Assembly (NCBI GenBank): GCA_913055595.1
Contig: CAJXLD010000004.1
Location: 1 to 32,641, forward strand
Origin: an uncultured Altererythrobacter sp.
GTDB lineage: Bacteria > Pseudomonadota > Alphaproteobacteria > Sphingomonadales > Sphingomonadaceae
Direction of reading: 5' to 3'
Length of the DNA stretch: 32,641 nt
The notes under the pieces were generated by a model that saw only the letters and a list, made by a program, of their open reading frames with translations, was not told the DNA's origin and did no database searches. The translations under genes were made by a program, and so were the position numbers. The stretch's first letter is position 1. The number at the start of each line of letters is the position of its first letter. Positions 8,978-19,271 of this stretch are shown piece by piece.

Positions 8978-11073
8978 TCCTCAGCCGGTTCCACCCGCAG
9001 CCCCTCCTGGTCGAAGCGGATTTCGAACGGGATGCCTTCGATCTGGGTAGAAACAGTAGCACCATCCTCATCGATCGAGAGCGTTGTCAGACCGTCGTCG
9101 GAGAGGGGAATATTCTCCAGCCCATCAACGTCGAAGGGCTGGATCGGACCGCCGGGATCAGGCGATGCGGTGGGGTTCGGTGCCGGGCGCGTGCGTTCAC
9201 CCAATGCAGCAGCCATAAAGTCGCGCCAGATGCGTGCAGGAAGCCCGCCACCCGATACGCCTGACAGCGGCGAATTGTCGTCATTGCCGACCCATACGCC
9301 CACCACCAGCTCACCCGCATAGCCGACAAAGAGCGCATCGCGATTGTCCTGCGTAGTCCCGGTCTTGCCGAAATTTGCCGCCTGCAACATCGCCGCGCGG
9401 CCGGTGCCGCGATTGATAGCCCCGCGCAGTAGTGCCTCGATGTCCTCATGGTCTTCGGATGACATGCTAGATGGCCCGTCCCACAGCCATTCCAGCCATC
9501 CCTGTTCGGGCCGGGCAAATGCGTGTGGTTCCACAGGATAGGCGTTGGCGGCAATCCCGGCATAGGCCGATGTGAGTTCGAGCAGGCTCATGGTCGAAGT
9601 GCCCAACGCCAGGCTGGGATCGCCTTCATCCAAGTCCGACGTTATGCCTAGGTCACGTGCCATATCGATCACCGCATCGGTGCCTACTTCCTGCTGCAAA
9701 CGTACCGCCGCCACGTTCGAACTTTGCGCAAATGCATCGGCAAGCGTGATCGTCTCCGAATATCGCCCGCTGGCATTGCGCGGGCGATAGGCACCGTTGA
9801 CGATCTCTGTATTGGCGATCGTATCCTCAGGCTCCCATCCGTCGCGAAGCGCAGCAAGATAGACAAAGGTCTTGAAAGTCGATCCAACCTGCCGCTGCGC
9901 CTGTGTCGCACGGTTGAAGGGCGATGCCTCGTAGTCCTTGCCACCGATCATGGCGACCACTTCACCATCGGGCCGCATCGCCACCAGGGCTACTTGCGCA
10001 TTGCCCAATGGCGCACGCTGAATAACGTCGCGCGCGATATTCTGCAGTCGGGAATCGAGCGTGGTGGTTAGCGTCTGGCGGACATAGCCAACCTCGCTTC
10101 GCTGCCGCGCCTCGGGCAATGCCCAGTCGGCGAAATAGGTGCCGGTGGGCAGATCGTTCGCTTCGCGCACGTCGGTACGCGGTACGCGCATGGCATCGGC
10201 CTCGGCCTGGGTAATGTACCCGGCGGCAACCATGGCATTCTTGACCAGCCGCATACGCTCTGCGGCAAGCTCAGGGTTGCGCGTAGGGGCAAGGCGACTG
10301 GGGGCCTGTAACAACCCCGCCAGCATCGCTGCCTGTTCGGGCCGCAGATTCTCCGGCTGGCGGTAGAAGTAATGCAGGCTCGCCGCTCGCAAGCCATAGC
10401 GATTGTCCCCGAAATAGGCGTTGGAGAGATAGCGCTCGAGAATCTCGTCCTTGGTCAGCCACGCTTCGAGCCAGAAGGCGATCAGAGCCTCGCGCGCCTT
10501 GCGGGTCATGCTGCGCTCGGGGGTGAGGAAGGTGAATTTGGCGAGCTGCTGGGTGATCGTCGAGCCGCCCTGCATCGGCCCGCCCGACACCTGCGCCCAT
10601 GCTGCGCGCGCCACACCTCGCGGATCGACGCCCCAATGGCTGTAGAAGCGCCGGTCCTCGATCGCGAGGAAGGGTTCGATCACATGATCGGGAAGGTCTG
10701 CAACGCGCACCGGCTCATCCACCACCGCGCCATTGCGGGCGATCGGCGTGCCATCGCTGGCCAGCAGAGTGATTTGTGGAGCGGCAATCGGCTCGAGCGA
10801 TTTGGAGAGCGGGGCGGTGATGGCAAGCCACCCAACCAGCAGGATAAAGAGGAATAGCAAAGTCACCACGCTGCGGCTGAACCACCACCAGCGGCCGCGC
10901 CCGCGCCAGAAACGCGGCGGCTTATCGCCCCCGTCACCGCGGTCAAAACGCAGTTCGTCATCATCCTTGCCCGCAAACAGCGGATGCCACGGCGCGTCTT
11001 CCAGCACCGTGGACACTTCTCCGGGAGCCCAACGCTCGTCCTTGTTCTTCCTCAGGGAACGCAACCAAGCCAT
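8974..11073 (-). CDS. class A penicillin-binding protein (transglycosylase/transpeptidase, PBP1A family)
   Basis: Glycosyltransferase motifs [22 protein letters not shown] and [20 protein letters not shown]; transpeptidase STFK, SQSSN and [18 protein letters not shown]. Confidence 0.93.
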   Translation of the reverse strand: MAWLRSLRKNKDERWAPGEVSTVLEDAPWHPLFAGKDDDELRFDRGDGGDKPPRFWRGRGRWWWFSRSVVTLLFLFILLVGWLAITAPLSKSLEPIAAPQITLLASDGTPIARNGAVVDEPVRVADLPDHVIEPFLAIEDRRFYSHWGVDPRGVARAAWAQVSGGPMQGGSTITQQLAKFTFLTPERSMTRKAREALIAFWLEAWLTKDEILERYLSNAYFGDNRYGLRAASLHYFYRQPENLRPEQAAMLAGLLQAPSRLAPTRNPELAAERMRLVKNAMVAAGYITQAEADAMRVPRTDVREANDLPTGTYFADWALPEARQRSEVGYVRQTLTTTLDSRLQNIARDVIQRAPLGNAQVALVAMRPDGEVVAMIGGKDYEASPFNRATQAQRQVGSTFKTFVYLAALRDGWEPEDTIANTEIVNGAYRPRNASGRYSETITLADAFAQSSNVAAVRLQQEVGTDAVIDMARDLGITSDLDEGDPSLALGTSTMSLLELTSAYAGIAANAYPVEPHAFARPEQGWLEWLWDGPSSMSSEDHEDIEALLRGAINRGTGRAAMLQAANFGKTGTTQDNRDALFVGYAGELVVGVWVGNDDNSPLSGVSGGGLPARIWRDFMAAALGERTRPAPNPTASPDPGGPIQPFDVDGLENIPLSDDGLTTLSIDEDGATVSTQIEGIPFEIRFDQEGLRVEPAED

Positions 11074-11212
11074 CTTGCTGTGTTACACGATTAATACAGT
11101 AAAAGCGAGACTCAGAATCTGTTCACCCAGAAAATCTCATATCAACTGATGACGCGGGCATCGAGAGATGCCATGATCACTATGAACAGAGCCAGAAGGC
11201 TTGGAGAGGTAA

Positions 11213-11587
11213 ATGAATAAGTTTGGTATTCTCGCGGCTGTCGCGGGACTTGGGATGCTTGCTCCCACCGTGCAAGCCCATCATTCCAATGCAATGTTCG
11301 ATACGTCGCGCGAAGTGAACATGCGCGGCGTTGTGCGCGAGTTCCAGTGGAGCAATCCGCACGCCTATATCCAGATGGTGGTGACCGAAGAGGATGGAAC
11401 GGAGACCGAATGGAGCATGGAAATGGGCGCGCCCATGTATCTTTATGCTCGCGGCTGGCGTCCGCGCACCTTGCGCCCTGGCAGTGTGATCAATGTTCGC
11501 GCCCATCCTTTACGCAGCGGTGAGCCGGGCGGCGTGGTGGTCGACGTGACCGACGCGGATGGTAACGAGATCGGGACAAACCAATGA
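11213..11587 (+). CDS. DUF6152-type secreted protein
   Basis: Signal peptide MNKFGILAAVAGLGMLAPTVQA followed by HHSNAMFDTSREVNMRGVVREFQWSNPHAYIQM; SD GGAGAGG. Confidence 0.8.
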   Translation: MNKFGILAAVAGLGMLAPTVQAHHSNAMFDTSREVNMRGVVREFQWSNPHAYIQMVVTEEDGTETEWSMEMGAPMYLYARGWRPRTLRPGSVINVRAHPLRSGEPGGVVVDVTDADGNEIGTNQ

Positions 11588-12381
11588 GGTGGACTGCAAT
11601 TGCCGCACTGGCGCTTGCCGCAATCGTGGCGCCTGCCTCTGCTCAGGATTCGATGGACCAGGCTGCGCGGACCGAGAAATTTGCCGAATTGCCTTATTGG
11701 CCCGGCTATTGGGTGAGCGAATATACGATCGGCACCACGATTGGTGGCGCTGCCCCCGCATTGGCCGAAGCGCGCGAACGCGGTGACACGAGCTTCTTCC
11801 GCAACTTCATGAGCCTTAATGGCGGTGGCGCGAGCTGGAATGAAGAAGGGCGTGCCCGCCTTGCCGAAGTTCGGGCCGCTGCCCGGGGCCGCAAAGCTGA
11901 CGGCTGGGGCTTCCCGATGATGATGAATGCGGCAACGCCCATTGTCTTTGCCATCACACCCGAGTTGGTCATCATCACCAATTCCTATGGCGAGACCCGG
12001 CATATCTACACCGACGGCCGCCCCATGCCCGACGAGCTGGACATGTGGCCGACCGTTTACGGCACCTCCGTGGGCCATTGGGAGGGCGATACGCTGGTGA
12101 TAGAAACGCGCATGGTCTCTACGCCCTCGGACTATTTCCACGGTGCCCCGCCCTATTCCGAGGATGCCGTCTATGTGGAACGTCTGCGGCTGGAAGGTGA
12201 TCGGCTGATTGGTGATTATACCGTCACCGATCCGACCTATCTGAGCGAGCCCTTCCATACGCAAGTGAGCTGGCTGCGCGACGAAGGTTTCGATCGTATG
12301 ATCCAGATTGATTGGGACAATGACCGCACCAGTTTTGATGGGGAATTCAATACGATCGAAGCCGAAGCTGTGGAGGATTGA
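11584..12381 (+). CDS. secreted protein of unknown function
   Basis: Signal peptide MRWTAIAALALAAIVAPASA; RHIYTDGRPMPDELDMWPTVYGTSVGHWEGDTLVIET motif. ATG overlaps preceding stop (ATGA). Confidence 0.8.
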   Translation: MRWTAIAALALAAIVAPASAQDSMDQAARTEKFAELPYWPGYWVSEYTIGTTIGGAAPALAEARERGDTSFFRNFMSLNGGGASWNEEGRARLAEVRAAARGRKADGWGFPMMMNAATPIVFAITPELVIITNSYGETRHIYTDGRPMPDELDMWPTVYGTSVGHWEGDTLVIETRMVSTPSDYFHGAPPYSEDAVYVERLRLEGDRLIGDYTVTDPTYLSEPFHTQVSWLRDEGFDRMIQIDWDNDRTSFDGEFNTIEAEAVED

Positions 12382-12383
12382 GA

Positions 12384-13370
12384 ATGAAGACCAGGCTTTC
12401 CCTTCTCGCTGCGGCACTGTGCCTCGCGGCACCTGCAACCGCCCAGGACCTGTTACCGGGCGAGGTGGCCACCGAGATTCCGGCGATTGCCGGCGTGGTG
12501 TCGGGCGATGCCGAATGGGAAATGATCTGGTCGGGTCCGATGACGGCGGACGGCATGACCACGACAGCTGACGGCTTGCTGCTCTTCGCGCAGGAACAGA
12601 GCAATGCGATCTGGAAGCTTTGGCCCGATGGTAGGGCCTTTGTCGAAGTACCCTATGTGCTGGGAGCGGGCGCTGCTTCGGTGGATGGTGACGGCAATAT
12701 CCTCGCCGTCGAACGCGGTTGCACCGATCCTGGCCTGATGCAACTGACCTGCGACCGTCCCGGACGGGTCATGCAACTGACCCCCGAACGCAAGGTGATT
12801 GCCGACGCCTTTTCCGACGGCCGTCCCTTGGCACGGCTGAACGATCTGCAGCAAGATGGCCGTGGTGGCGCTTGGTTCACAGACGGGCCGCTTTATCACA
12901 CTGATACAGAGGGCACTGTTACCACGGTCTATACGCCCAACGCCTTCACCAATGGCGTCGTCACCAGTCCTGACGGCGAGACGCTATATGTCACCGACAT
13001 GCGCGATATTGTCGCCTTCGACGTTGCTGATGACGGCAGCACATCCAACCAACGTATCTTTGGCACTCTGTCCAAGGATACGGCGGGATTCGGCGGCGAT
13101 GGCATGGCGGTGGACGCTGCGGGCCGATTGTATGTTACCGGCGATGCAGGCCTGTATGTTTTCGCGCCCGATGGCAGTGAACTCGGCGTGATCCCCACGC
13201 CGCGTCGCTCGATCACCGTAGCCTTTGCAGGACAGGACCGTGATGTCCTCTATATCGGTGCGATGGGCGCCGCCACGCCCGAAGGTGAGGCTTGGGAAAC
13301 GCCCGAAGGCGTGCGCAATGTGGCGATGAGCATCTACCGCGTGCCCACGCTCACACAGGGCACGCGCTAG
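12384..13370 (+). CDS. SMP-30/gluconolactonase/LRE family beta-propeller protein (secreted)
   Basis: Signal peptide MKTRLSLLAAALCLAAPATA; LNDLQQDGRGGAWFTDGPLYH, NGVVTSPDGETLYVTDM, DGMAVDAAGRLYVTG. ATG at 12384; track start is an upstream TTG. Confidence 0.85.
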   Translation: MKTRLSLLAAALCLAAPATAQDLLPGEVATEIPAIAGVVSGDAEWEMIWSGPMTADGMTTTADGLLLFAQEQSNAIWKLWPDGRAFVEVPYVLGAGAASVDGDGNILAVERGCTDPGLMQLTCDRPGRVMQLTPERKVIADAFSDGRPLARLNDLQQDGRGGAWFTDGPLYHTDTEGTVTTVYTPNAFTNGVVTSPDGETLYVTDMRDIVAFDVADDGSTSNQRIFGTLSKDTAGFGGDGMAVDAAGRLYVTGDAGLYVFAPDGSELGVIPTPRRSITVAFAGQDRDVLYIGAMGAATPEGEAWETPEGVRNVAMSIYRVPTLTQGTR

Positions 13371-13379
13371 ACGATCGCA

Positions 13380-13682
13380 TCAGGCCGCAGCAGGAATCGA
13401 TAGTTTCTGCCAGATATTGCTGAGCACCGCCTCGTGCAGCGGCTGTTCGAAGGCGAAGCCCGCCTTCTCATCTTCCACCCAGACAATTTCGACCGGCTGG
13501 TAGGAGAGCCCCGGCAGCTGCACCAAAGCGCGTTCACCCGCATTTGCACTCCAACGCTTGCAATCAACCAGGCAACCGCCCTCTGAAATGTCGAGCACTT
13601 CCAGATCGACCGAACCGCCTGATTTGAAACGGCATTTCACCATGAACTTCTGTGCAAGCTCGGATACGCGCCAGATCGCCAT
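13380..13682 (-). CDS. PilZ-domain protein
   Basis: VDLEVLDISEGGCLVDC (D/NxSxxG motif) plus EKAGFAFEQPLHEAVL; about 100 aa. Confidence 0.75.
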   Translation of the reverse strand: MAIWRVSELAQKFMVKCRFKSGGSVDLEVLDISEGGCLVDCKRWSANAGERALVQLPGLSYQPVEIVWVEDEKAGFAFEQPLHEAVLSNIWQKLSIPAAA

Positions 13683-13819
13683 CTACAACACTCCTGTTGG
13701 GCCGATCCTTTGTGGACCGCCAGCTGGTTACCTCGTGTTATGTATTTCATTTACGGCGACAATAACCAGTTTCGGAAATTGATTAACGGCTCGGCAAGCT
13801 CTTGTGCGCCAGCCCTCGC

Positions 13820-15421
13820 CTATTCGTCTCCGCCAAACATCTCGCCGAAGAAGTCGCCCTCGTTCCATGCGGGCCGATCTTCCATATTGGCGATATTGCG
13901 GGCGACGTGATGATTGACCGCTGTAAACAGTTCTAATGCATCGAAATTTACCAGCGCTACTTCGTCCGATACCCGGTGGTAGTGATTGGCCAGGAAATCT
14001 CCCTGCGCTGCCTCACCGCCATTGGCAAATCCGATCTCGACATAAGCCGCCGGCACGCCTTCCACGACATAGGAATACTGGTCGGATCGGGTAAACAGGC
14101 CCTCTTCCGGCTGGGGATCAGGGCTTAACGGCAGGCCGAACTCTTCCGCCGCCGCAACCACCTGCGGATAGAGGTTGGAACGTTCCGCCCCGAAAGCGAC
14201 CACATCCTGAAAATCGTAGGTCAGCACCGGCATGTCGAGATTGACGTTTGCGACCACCTGATTCTTGGTGACGGTAGGTTTGGCAGCATTGTAGGCAGAG
14301 CCGACCAGTCCTTTTTCCTCGGCGGTTAGCGCTACGAACAGAACCGAACGCCGCGGCGGATCCTGCGCCAGCAGGCGCGCCACTTCGATAATGCCCGCTA
14401 CACCGACTGCATTGTCCATTGCGCCATTGTAAATCTCGTCATCGCCCTCCTCCTCGGTCGGCTGGATCCCCTCGTGATCGAGATGGGCGGTCAGCACGAC
14501 ATATTCATCGGCCACCGAAGGATCGCTGCCCGTCAGCATACCGATGACATTGGGTGTATCGATCCGTTCGAAGCGGCTCGCAAAGTCGATCCGCGCGGTA
14601 CGTCCGGTGGCAAAGCTGGGGAAGCGCCTCTCTGGCGTTGCTTCGGCAGCGGCCAGATCGTCATAATCAAACTCCTGTCCTTCAAGCAGCGCACGCGAAA
14701 CTTCGGGTGATAGCACCCCTGTTGCAAAGAAATTGGGTGCCTGGGTCTCTGGCCTGCCGTCTTCATGCAACCAGGTCATGGATGTATTGTGTCTCGCCTG
14801 TTCGCGGATCACGTCCCATGGATAGGCTTCCTGCAGTACCGGCGTGTTGACCAGCAGCATGCCGATCGCACCGCGATCCGACAGGCGCTGCGACAGGGTG
14901 GAGCGGTAATGCGCCGCCTCCTCGGTATTCAGACCCTCAGGCCCGCCAGTTAAGCGTAGCGCAATCTTGCCTTCCAGATCGATGCCTTCGAAATCGTCGC
15001 GACCCTCGATATCAAGACCATAACCGATAAAGACCATCTCGGCCTCGATCGAACCGCTTTCCTGCTTCGATGTACCGCTGGAATAGAAGTCCTCGAACAG
15101 CACCAGCTCGTCCATCCCTTCGATGGTCAGCGCATTGCCTTCCTCGGCCCGCTCGTAGCTGAGCATGGGGACATGCTGGAAGTAAGTGCCGTTGCCGCCT
15201 GCCGGTTGCAGGCCCAGCGCGGCGAACCGTCCTGCCACATATCCCGCCGCGCGCTCATGCCCGCGCGTTCCAGCCTCGCGGCCCTCCATGTCATCGGCGG
15301 AAAGGATGGTGACGTCGCGTTCCAGATTGGCGCGATCGACGCCGCTGCCATGCGCAAACGCAGGTACGGCAAGAGCAACAGAAAGGGCAGTACCCAGAAG
15401 GGCGGCAGAGATACGGCGCAT
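13820..15421 (-). CDS. M28 family metallopeptidase, secreted
   Basis: Signal peptide; VLTAHLDHEGIQ, YNGAMDNAVGVAGIIEVARLL, ALTAEEKGLVGS, NVNLDMP zinc-aminopeptidase motifs. Confidence 0.92.
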   Translation of the reverse strand: MRRISAALLGTALSVALAVPAFAHGSGVDRANLERDVTILSADDMEGREAGTRGHERAAGYVAGRFAALGLQPAGGNGTYFQHVPMLSYERAEEGNALTIEGMDELVLFEDFYSSGTSKQESGSIEAEMVFIGYGLDIEGRDDFEGIDLEGKIALRLTGGPEGLNTEEAAHYRSTLSQRLSDRGAIGMLLVNTPVLQEAYPWDVIREQARHNTSMTWLHEDGRPETQAPNFFATGVLSPEVSRALLEGQEFDYDDLAAAEATPERRFPSFATGRTARIDFASRFERIDTPNVIGMLTGSDPSVADEYVVLTAHLDHEGIQPTEEEGDDEIYNGAMDNAVGVAGIIEVARLLAQDPPRRSVLFVALTAEEKGLVGSAYNAAKPTVTKNQVVANVNLDMPVLTYDFQDVVAFGAERSNLYPQVVAAAEEFGLPLSPDPQPEEGLFTRSDQYSYVVEGVPAAYVEIGFANGGEAAQGDFLANHYHRVSDEVALVNFDALELFTAVNHHVARNIANMEDRPAWNEGDFFGEMFGGDE

Positions 15422-15515
15422 GAGGATCAGTCCCAGTTACAATTGAAAGCACCTTGCTAGCCACGCAGGCGCGTGACGCAAGCTTTCAATCGACGAAGGG
15501 GTGATTCCGGGCGGT

Positions 15516-16499
15516 TTACGCCTTCGCAACCACGCTTTCGGGCAGTTCCTTGCCGAACACGCGCTGGTAGTATTCGGCCACCAGCATACGCTCCGCCTCG
15601 TCACACTTATTGAGAAAGGTGAGGCGGAAGGCAAAACCCGGATCGTTGAAGATCTCGGTATTTTCGGCCCAGCTGATCACCGTGCGTGGACTCATCACCG
15701 TGGAGATATCGCCATTGATGAAGCCTTGGCGCGAAAGGTCCGCCACGCGGATCATGTCCGCCACCAGCTTTGGATCGAGGTTCGTCTTGGTGCCCACGAT
15801 TTCCCGCTCGGTCTCTTCGGGCAGGTAATTGAGCGTGGTGACGATGTTCCAGCGGTCCATCTGGCCCTGGTTGATCGCCTGCGTGCCGTGATAGAGACCG
15901 CTCGTGTCGCCCAGCCCCACCGTGTTGGCGGTGGCGAAGAGGCGGAACCACGGGTTCGGGCGGATCACGCGGTTCTGGTCAAGCAAGGTCAGCTTGCCTG
16001 CCTGTTCGAGCACGCGCTGGATCACGAACATCACATCCGGACGGCCGGCGTCATATTCGTCGAACACCAGCGCCACCGGGTGCTGCAACGCCCATGGCAG
16101 CAGGCCTTCGCGGAATTCGGTCACCTGCAAGCCGTCGCGCAGGACGATGGCATCGCGGCCGATCAGGTCGATACGGCTGATATGCGCATCGAGGTTGATG
16201 CGGATGCACGGCCAGTTGAGGCGCGCCGCCACCTGTTCGATATGAGTCGATTTGCCTGTCCCGTGATAGCCCTGGATCATCACGCGGCGATTGTGCGCAA
16301 AGCCGGCCAGGATCGCGAGCGTGGTATCGGGATCGAAGACATAGCTTTCATCCAGATCGGGCACGCGTTCGTCCGCCTTGGAAAAGGCAGGCACTTTCAT
16401 GTCGATATCGATGCCGAATGCCTCGCGGACATCCACTTCTTTATCGGGCTCCGTCATCAACGTGCCGGACATATCGTTATTGCTGGTCATCTCATTCAT
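15516..16499 (-). CDS. cobS: cobaltochelatase subunit CobS (AAA+ ATPase)
   Basis: Walker [29 protein letters not shown], Walker [59 protein letters not shown]. Confidence 0.93.
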   Translation of the reverse strand: MNEMTSNNDMSGTLMTEPDKEVDVREAFGIDIDMKVPAFSKADERVPDLDESYVFDPDTTLAILAGFAHNRRVMIQGYHGTGKSTHIEQVAARLNWPCIRINLDAHISRIDLIGRDAIVLRDGLQVTEFREGLLPWALQHPVALVFDEYDAGRPDVMFVIQRVLEQAGKLTLLDQNRVIRPNPWFRLFATANTVGLGDTSGLYHGTQAINQGQMDRWNIVTTLNYLPEETEREIVGTKTNLDPKLVADMIRVADLSRQGFINGDISTVMSPRTVISWAENTEIFNDPGFAFRLTFLNKCDEAERMLVAEYYQRVFGKELPESVVAKA

Positions 16500-16566
16500 C
16501 TCGGGCGCCTGCCTAGACGCGGGAGGCATTGGCTGCAACAAGCAAGTCCACCAAGGAGAGGTGACA

Positions 16567-17220
16567 ATGCAGATATTCGGTTTTCCGACCAGCCCCTATG
16601 TCCGCAAAGTGCTGGTCATCGCCGCCGAAAAGGGCGTCGACGTGGAACTGGCCGACGCCACACCGCACAAGCCGACGCCGGAATTTCTGGCCGCGAGTCC
16701 CTTTCGCATGATGCCGGCGATGCGCGACGGAGACTTCACCTTGCCGGATTCTACCGCCATCGCGTTTTATCTCGACGCCAAATATCCCGATCCGCCCCTG
16801 TTGCCAGAGGGTGCCAAGATGCGTGGGCGTGCCATATGGCTCGATGAATTCGCCGATACGATCCTTGCCAATTCGGCACGCGGCGTGGCCTTCAACCGCT
16901 ATATCGGCCCTGCACTGCTGGGCCTGCCAAGGAATGACGAGGCGGCCAACGAAGCCGAGGCCAAAGCTCATCCCGCGCTCGATTATCTCGAAAATCTTGC
17001 TCCTGCAGATGGCTGGCTGGCGGAGGACTATTCCTTGGCCGATATTTCCGTCGCGTCCTGCCTCAAGACGCTGTCCTATGGTCTGGATGTAAAGGCTCGC
17101 CCGCGTACCGCAGCGTGGCTGGAGCGAATCGAAGCGCGCCCGGCCTGGAAGAAGGTCGCCGATCTGGAGCGTGATACAATCGAGGGCGCGATTGCGAGCG
17201 GCGCGCATCGATCCAGCTAG
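16567..17220 (+). CDS. glutathione S-transferase family protein (GST-1)
   Basis: [27 protein letters not shown] thioredoxin-fold N-domain, [17 protein letters not shown]-terminal [25 protein letters not shown]. Confidence 0.9.
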   Translation: MQIFGFPTSPYVRKVLVIAAEKGVDVELADATPHKPTPEFLAASPFRMMPAMRDGDFTLPDSTAIAFYLDAKYPDPPLLPEGAKMRGRAIWLDEFADTILANSARGVAFNRYIGPALLGLPRNDEAANEAEAKAHPALDYLENLAPADGWLAEDYSLADISVASCLKTLSYGLDVKARPRTAAWLERIEARPAWKKVADLERDTIEGAIASGAHRSS

Positions 17221-17286
17221 CCAGAGAATATTCGGATCAGTGCGGCTATGATGTTCAAGGGACGAATCGCTTAAGGAGTGAGCCCA

Positions 17287-17943
17287 ATGGCCACCATCAC
17301 CATCAGCGCATTCAACTGGGTGCCCGATTTCGCCCGCGGGCAAGTCCGCGATCTTGTCGTGCGCTGGGCGCTTGAGGAAATCCAGCAACCCTATCAGGTG
17401 CACCTGCTCAATGCCGGAGCTGTGAGACCTACCGAATATCTGGCCTGGCAACCCTTCGACCAGGTCCCTGCCTATCGCGACGAGACAGGAGAACTTTTCG
17501 AAAGCGGCGCGATCCTGCTGCATCTCGCTCAGGATCGGGAATTGCTGCTGCCCAGCGATCCCGCTCCGCGGATGCAGGCAACAAGCTGGCTTTTCGCCGC
17601 GCTCAACTCGATCGAGCCTATCTTGCGCCCCATCACGCTGATGCCGCTGTTCAATGGCGACAAGGAATGGTGTTCGCCTGCCGTTGCCTCCATGTTGCCG
17701 ATGGCGGAAAAGCGGCTGGAACTGCTGTCCAATGCCTTGGGTGAGAAGGAATGGCTCGCGGGCCAGTTCACCATCGCCGATATCATGATGGTCTATGTCT
17801 TGCGCAGCTTCGGCGGCGAACTGATCAATGATTTCGGCAACCTGCTGGCCTATCGCGCACGCGGCATTGCGCGCCCCGCCTTCTCCCGTGCCTTGCAGGC
17901 CCAATATGATGATTTTACGGGAGAACCACCACACGGCGACTAG
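17287..17943 (+). CDS. glutathione S-transferase family protein (GST-2)
   Basis: QVRDLVVRWALEEIQQPYQV, FDQVPAYRDETGELFESGAILLHLAQ, WLAGQFTIADIMMVYVLRSF. ATG at 17287 with AAGGAG. Confidence 0.88.
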   Translation: MATITISAFNWVPDFARGQVRDLVVRWALEEIQQPYQVHLLNAGAVRPTEYLAWQPFDQVPAYRDETGELFESGAILLHLAQDRELLLPSDPAPRMQATSWLFAALNSIEPILRPITLMPLFNGDKEWCSPAVASMLPMAEKRLELLSNALGEKEWLAGQFTIADIMMVYVLRSFGGELINDFGNLLAYRARGIARPAFSRALQAQYDDFTGEPPHGD

Positions 17944-17970
17944 TGATTTGATGCTTGCATGCGCCCAATT

Positions 17971-17985
17971 GTTCTCTAAACGTTC
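17971..17985 (+). promoter_or_regulatory. candidate LexA (SOS) box upstream of GST-3
   Basis: GTTC-TCTAAAC-GTTC; direct repeat extends to GTTCTC-TAAAC-GTTCTC; 30 nt upstream of the ATG at 18016. Confidence 0.45.
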
Positions 17986-18015
17986 TCGAATGGCTGAATT
18001 TGAGGGGACGGAAGC

Positions 18016-18624
18016 ATGGCTAGTTACACATTATTCTTCAATCCAATGAGCCGTGCGCTGATCGCGACATGGGCCTTCGCCGAGGCTAGCGTGGAGCCAA
18101 AGCTCGTAATGGTCGAATGGGACAACAAGCCAGACGCATTGCTCACTGCCAATCCCATGGGCAAGCTGCCGACCATCATCCACCATGCCGATTTCGGCGA
18201 TCGCGTGGTGAGCGAGGCTGCGGCAGTATGCCATTACCTGGCAGAGATGGACGCGCCCGACTTGCTCCCCACTCCTGAAGAGAAAGCGGACTATTTCCGT
18301 TGGCTGTTTTTTGCCGCCGGTCCTGTCGAATCCGCCGTCAGTAACAAGGCCATGGGGTGGGAGCCGAAGGATGCCAAGCAGGAGGGGACAGTCGGCTTCG
18401 GCAGTTTCGACCGTACGATCGGCACGCTCGACGGCCATTTTGCCGATAACGATTATGTCTGCGGAGACCGCTTCACCATGGCGGACGTCTATGTCGGCAG
18501 CCATGTCGATTGGGGGCTCAATTTCGGCACCATTCCGGCGCTGGACAATCTGAAGGCTTATCAGGAGAGGCTGCAGGCCCGCGATGGCTACAAGGCCAGC
18601 ATGGGTGCCATCCCGACTGGTTAA
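18016..18624 (+). CDS. glutathione S-transferase family protein (GST-3)
   Basis: NPMSRALIATWAFAEASVEPKLV, NPMGKLPTIIH, VSEAAAVCHYLAE, CGDRFTMADVYVGSHVDWGL. Confidence 0.9.
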   Translation: MASYTLFFNPMSRALIATWAFAEASVEPKLVMVEWDNKPDALLTANPMGKLPTIIHHADFGDRVVSEAAAVCHYLAEMDAPDLLPTPEEKADYFRWLFFAAGPVESAVSNKAMGWEPKDAKQEGTVGFGSFDRTIGTLDGHFADNDYVCGDRFTMADVYVGSHVDWGLNFGTIPALDNLKAYQERLQARDGYKASMGAIPTG

Positions 18625-19205
18625 ACGAAAGCTTGTGCCTTGCGCAGCAGCTGATAGGCCTCGACCACCTTTTGCAGCCGCCCCTCATGCGTGCGGTCGC
18701 CGCCATTCCGGTCGGGATGATAACGCCGCACGAGTTCCGAATAGCGGCGCCGAAGTTTTGTACGATCGGACTTTGCCGAGAGGCCCATGACGTTGAGCGC
18801 TTCCCTCTCACGCGGGGTAAAGCGGGAAAACTCCTGCCGCCCCGCTGCCGCGCGCTTGATCTCGCTAGCGCGCATTCCGATCGCGTCGAGCGGATCGTCG
18901 AAATCGGCCCAGCGCGGCATTCCATCCACGCCTGCATCGGCGCGGAAAGCACGCGTTTCGGTTTGCCAGCCCGCCGTAGGTGACTGGGCGGAGACCACCT
19001 CATCGGCACTCATCCCCTCGAAGAAATCATAGCCCGCGTTGAATTCGCGCACATGGTCGAGGCAGAAATAGCGCCACTCCCCCGGCCCGTCGAAACCGTG
19101 GCTGCGCATGCCGGGCGCGCGAAATTCGCCCGCCCCTTCGCAACCGGGGGCCTCGCAAATCCGGCCATCGGGATCGTATCGTCCATGGAATTTCTGGGCG
19201 CGCAT
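18621..19205 (-). CDS. J-domain-containing protein
   Basis: MRAQKFHGRYDPDGRICEAPGCEGAGEFRAPG N-terminus, C-terminal J domain with HPD (RYSELVRRYHPDRNGGD). The track's N-terminal extension is antisense to bolA and excluded. Confidence 0.88.
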   Translation of the reverse strand: MRAQKFHGRYDPDGRICEAPGCEGAGEFRAPGMRSHGFDGPGEWRYFCLDHVREFNAGYDFFEGMSADEVVSAQSPTAGWQTETRAFRADAGVDGMPRWADFDDPLDAIGMRASEIKRAAAGRQEFSRFTPREREALNVMGLSAKSDRTKLRRRYSELVRRYHPDRNGGDRTHEGRLQKVVEAYQLLRKAQAFV

Positions 19206-19271
19206 TCGCTTGAAACTGGGGTATGTGCGCCCAGATGAAAACCCCCAATGGCGCGAGGCAGGAGAAAAAAC

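Noticed and set aside
11157-11172. GGCATC-GAGA-GATGCC hairpin upstream of the DUF6152 gene
   Set aside because: A 6-bp stem alone is weak evidence; no T-tract and no known element recognised.
11184-11198. GAAC-N7-GAAG near the DUF6152 operon start as a LexA site
   Set aside because: One arm is mismatched (GAAG) and there is no functional rationale, so not supported.
13724-13769. CTGGTTA ... TAACCAG inverted repeat upstream of PilZ
   Set aside because: Arms are 7 bp but separated by about 32 nt; likely chance at this length.
16513-17934. 473-aa minus-strand ORF
   Set aside because: Spans antisense across two well-supported GST genes; no motifs.
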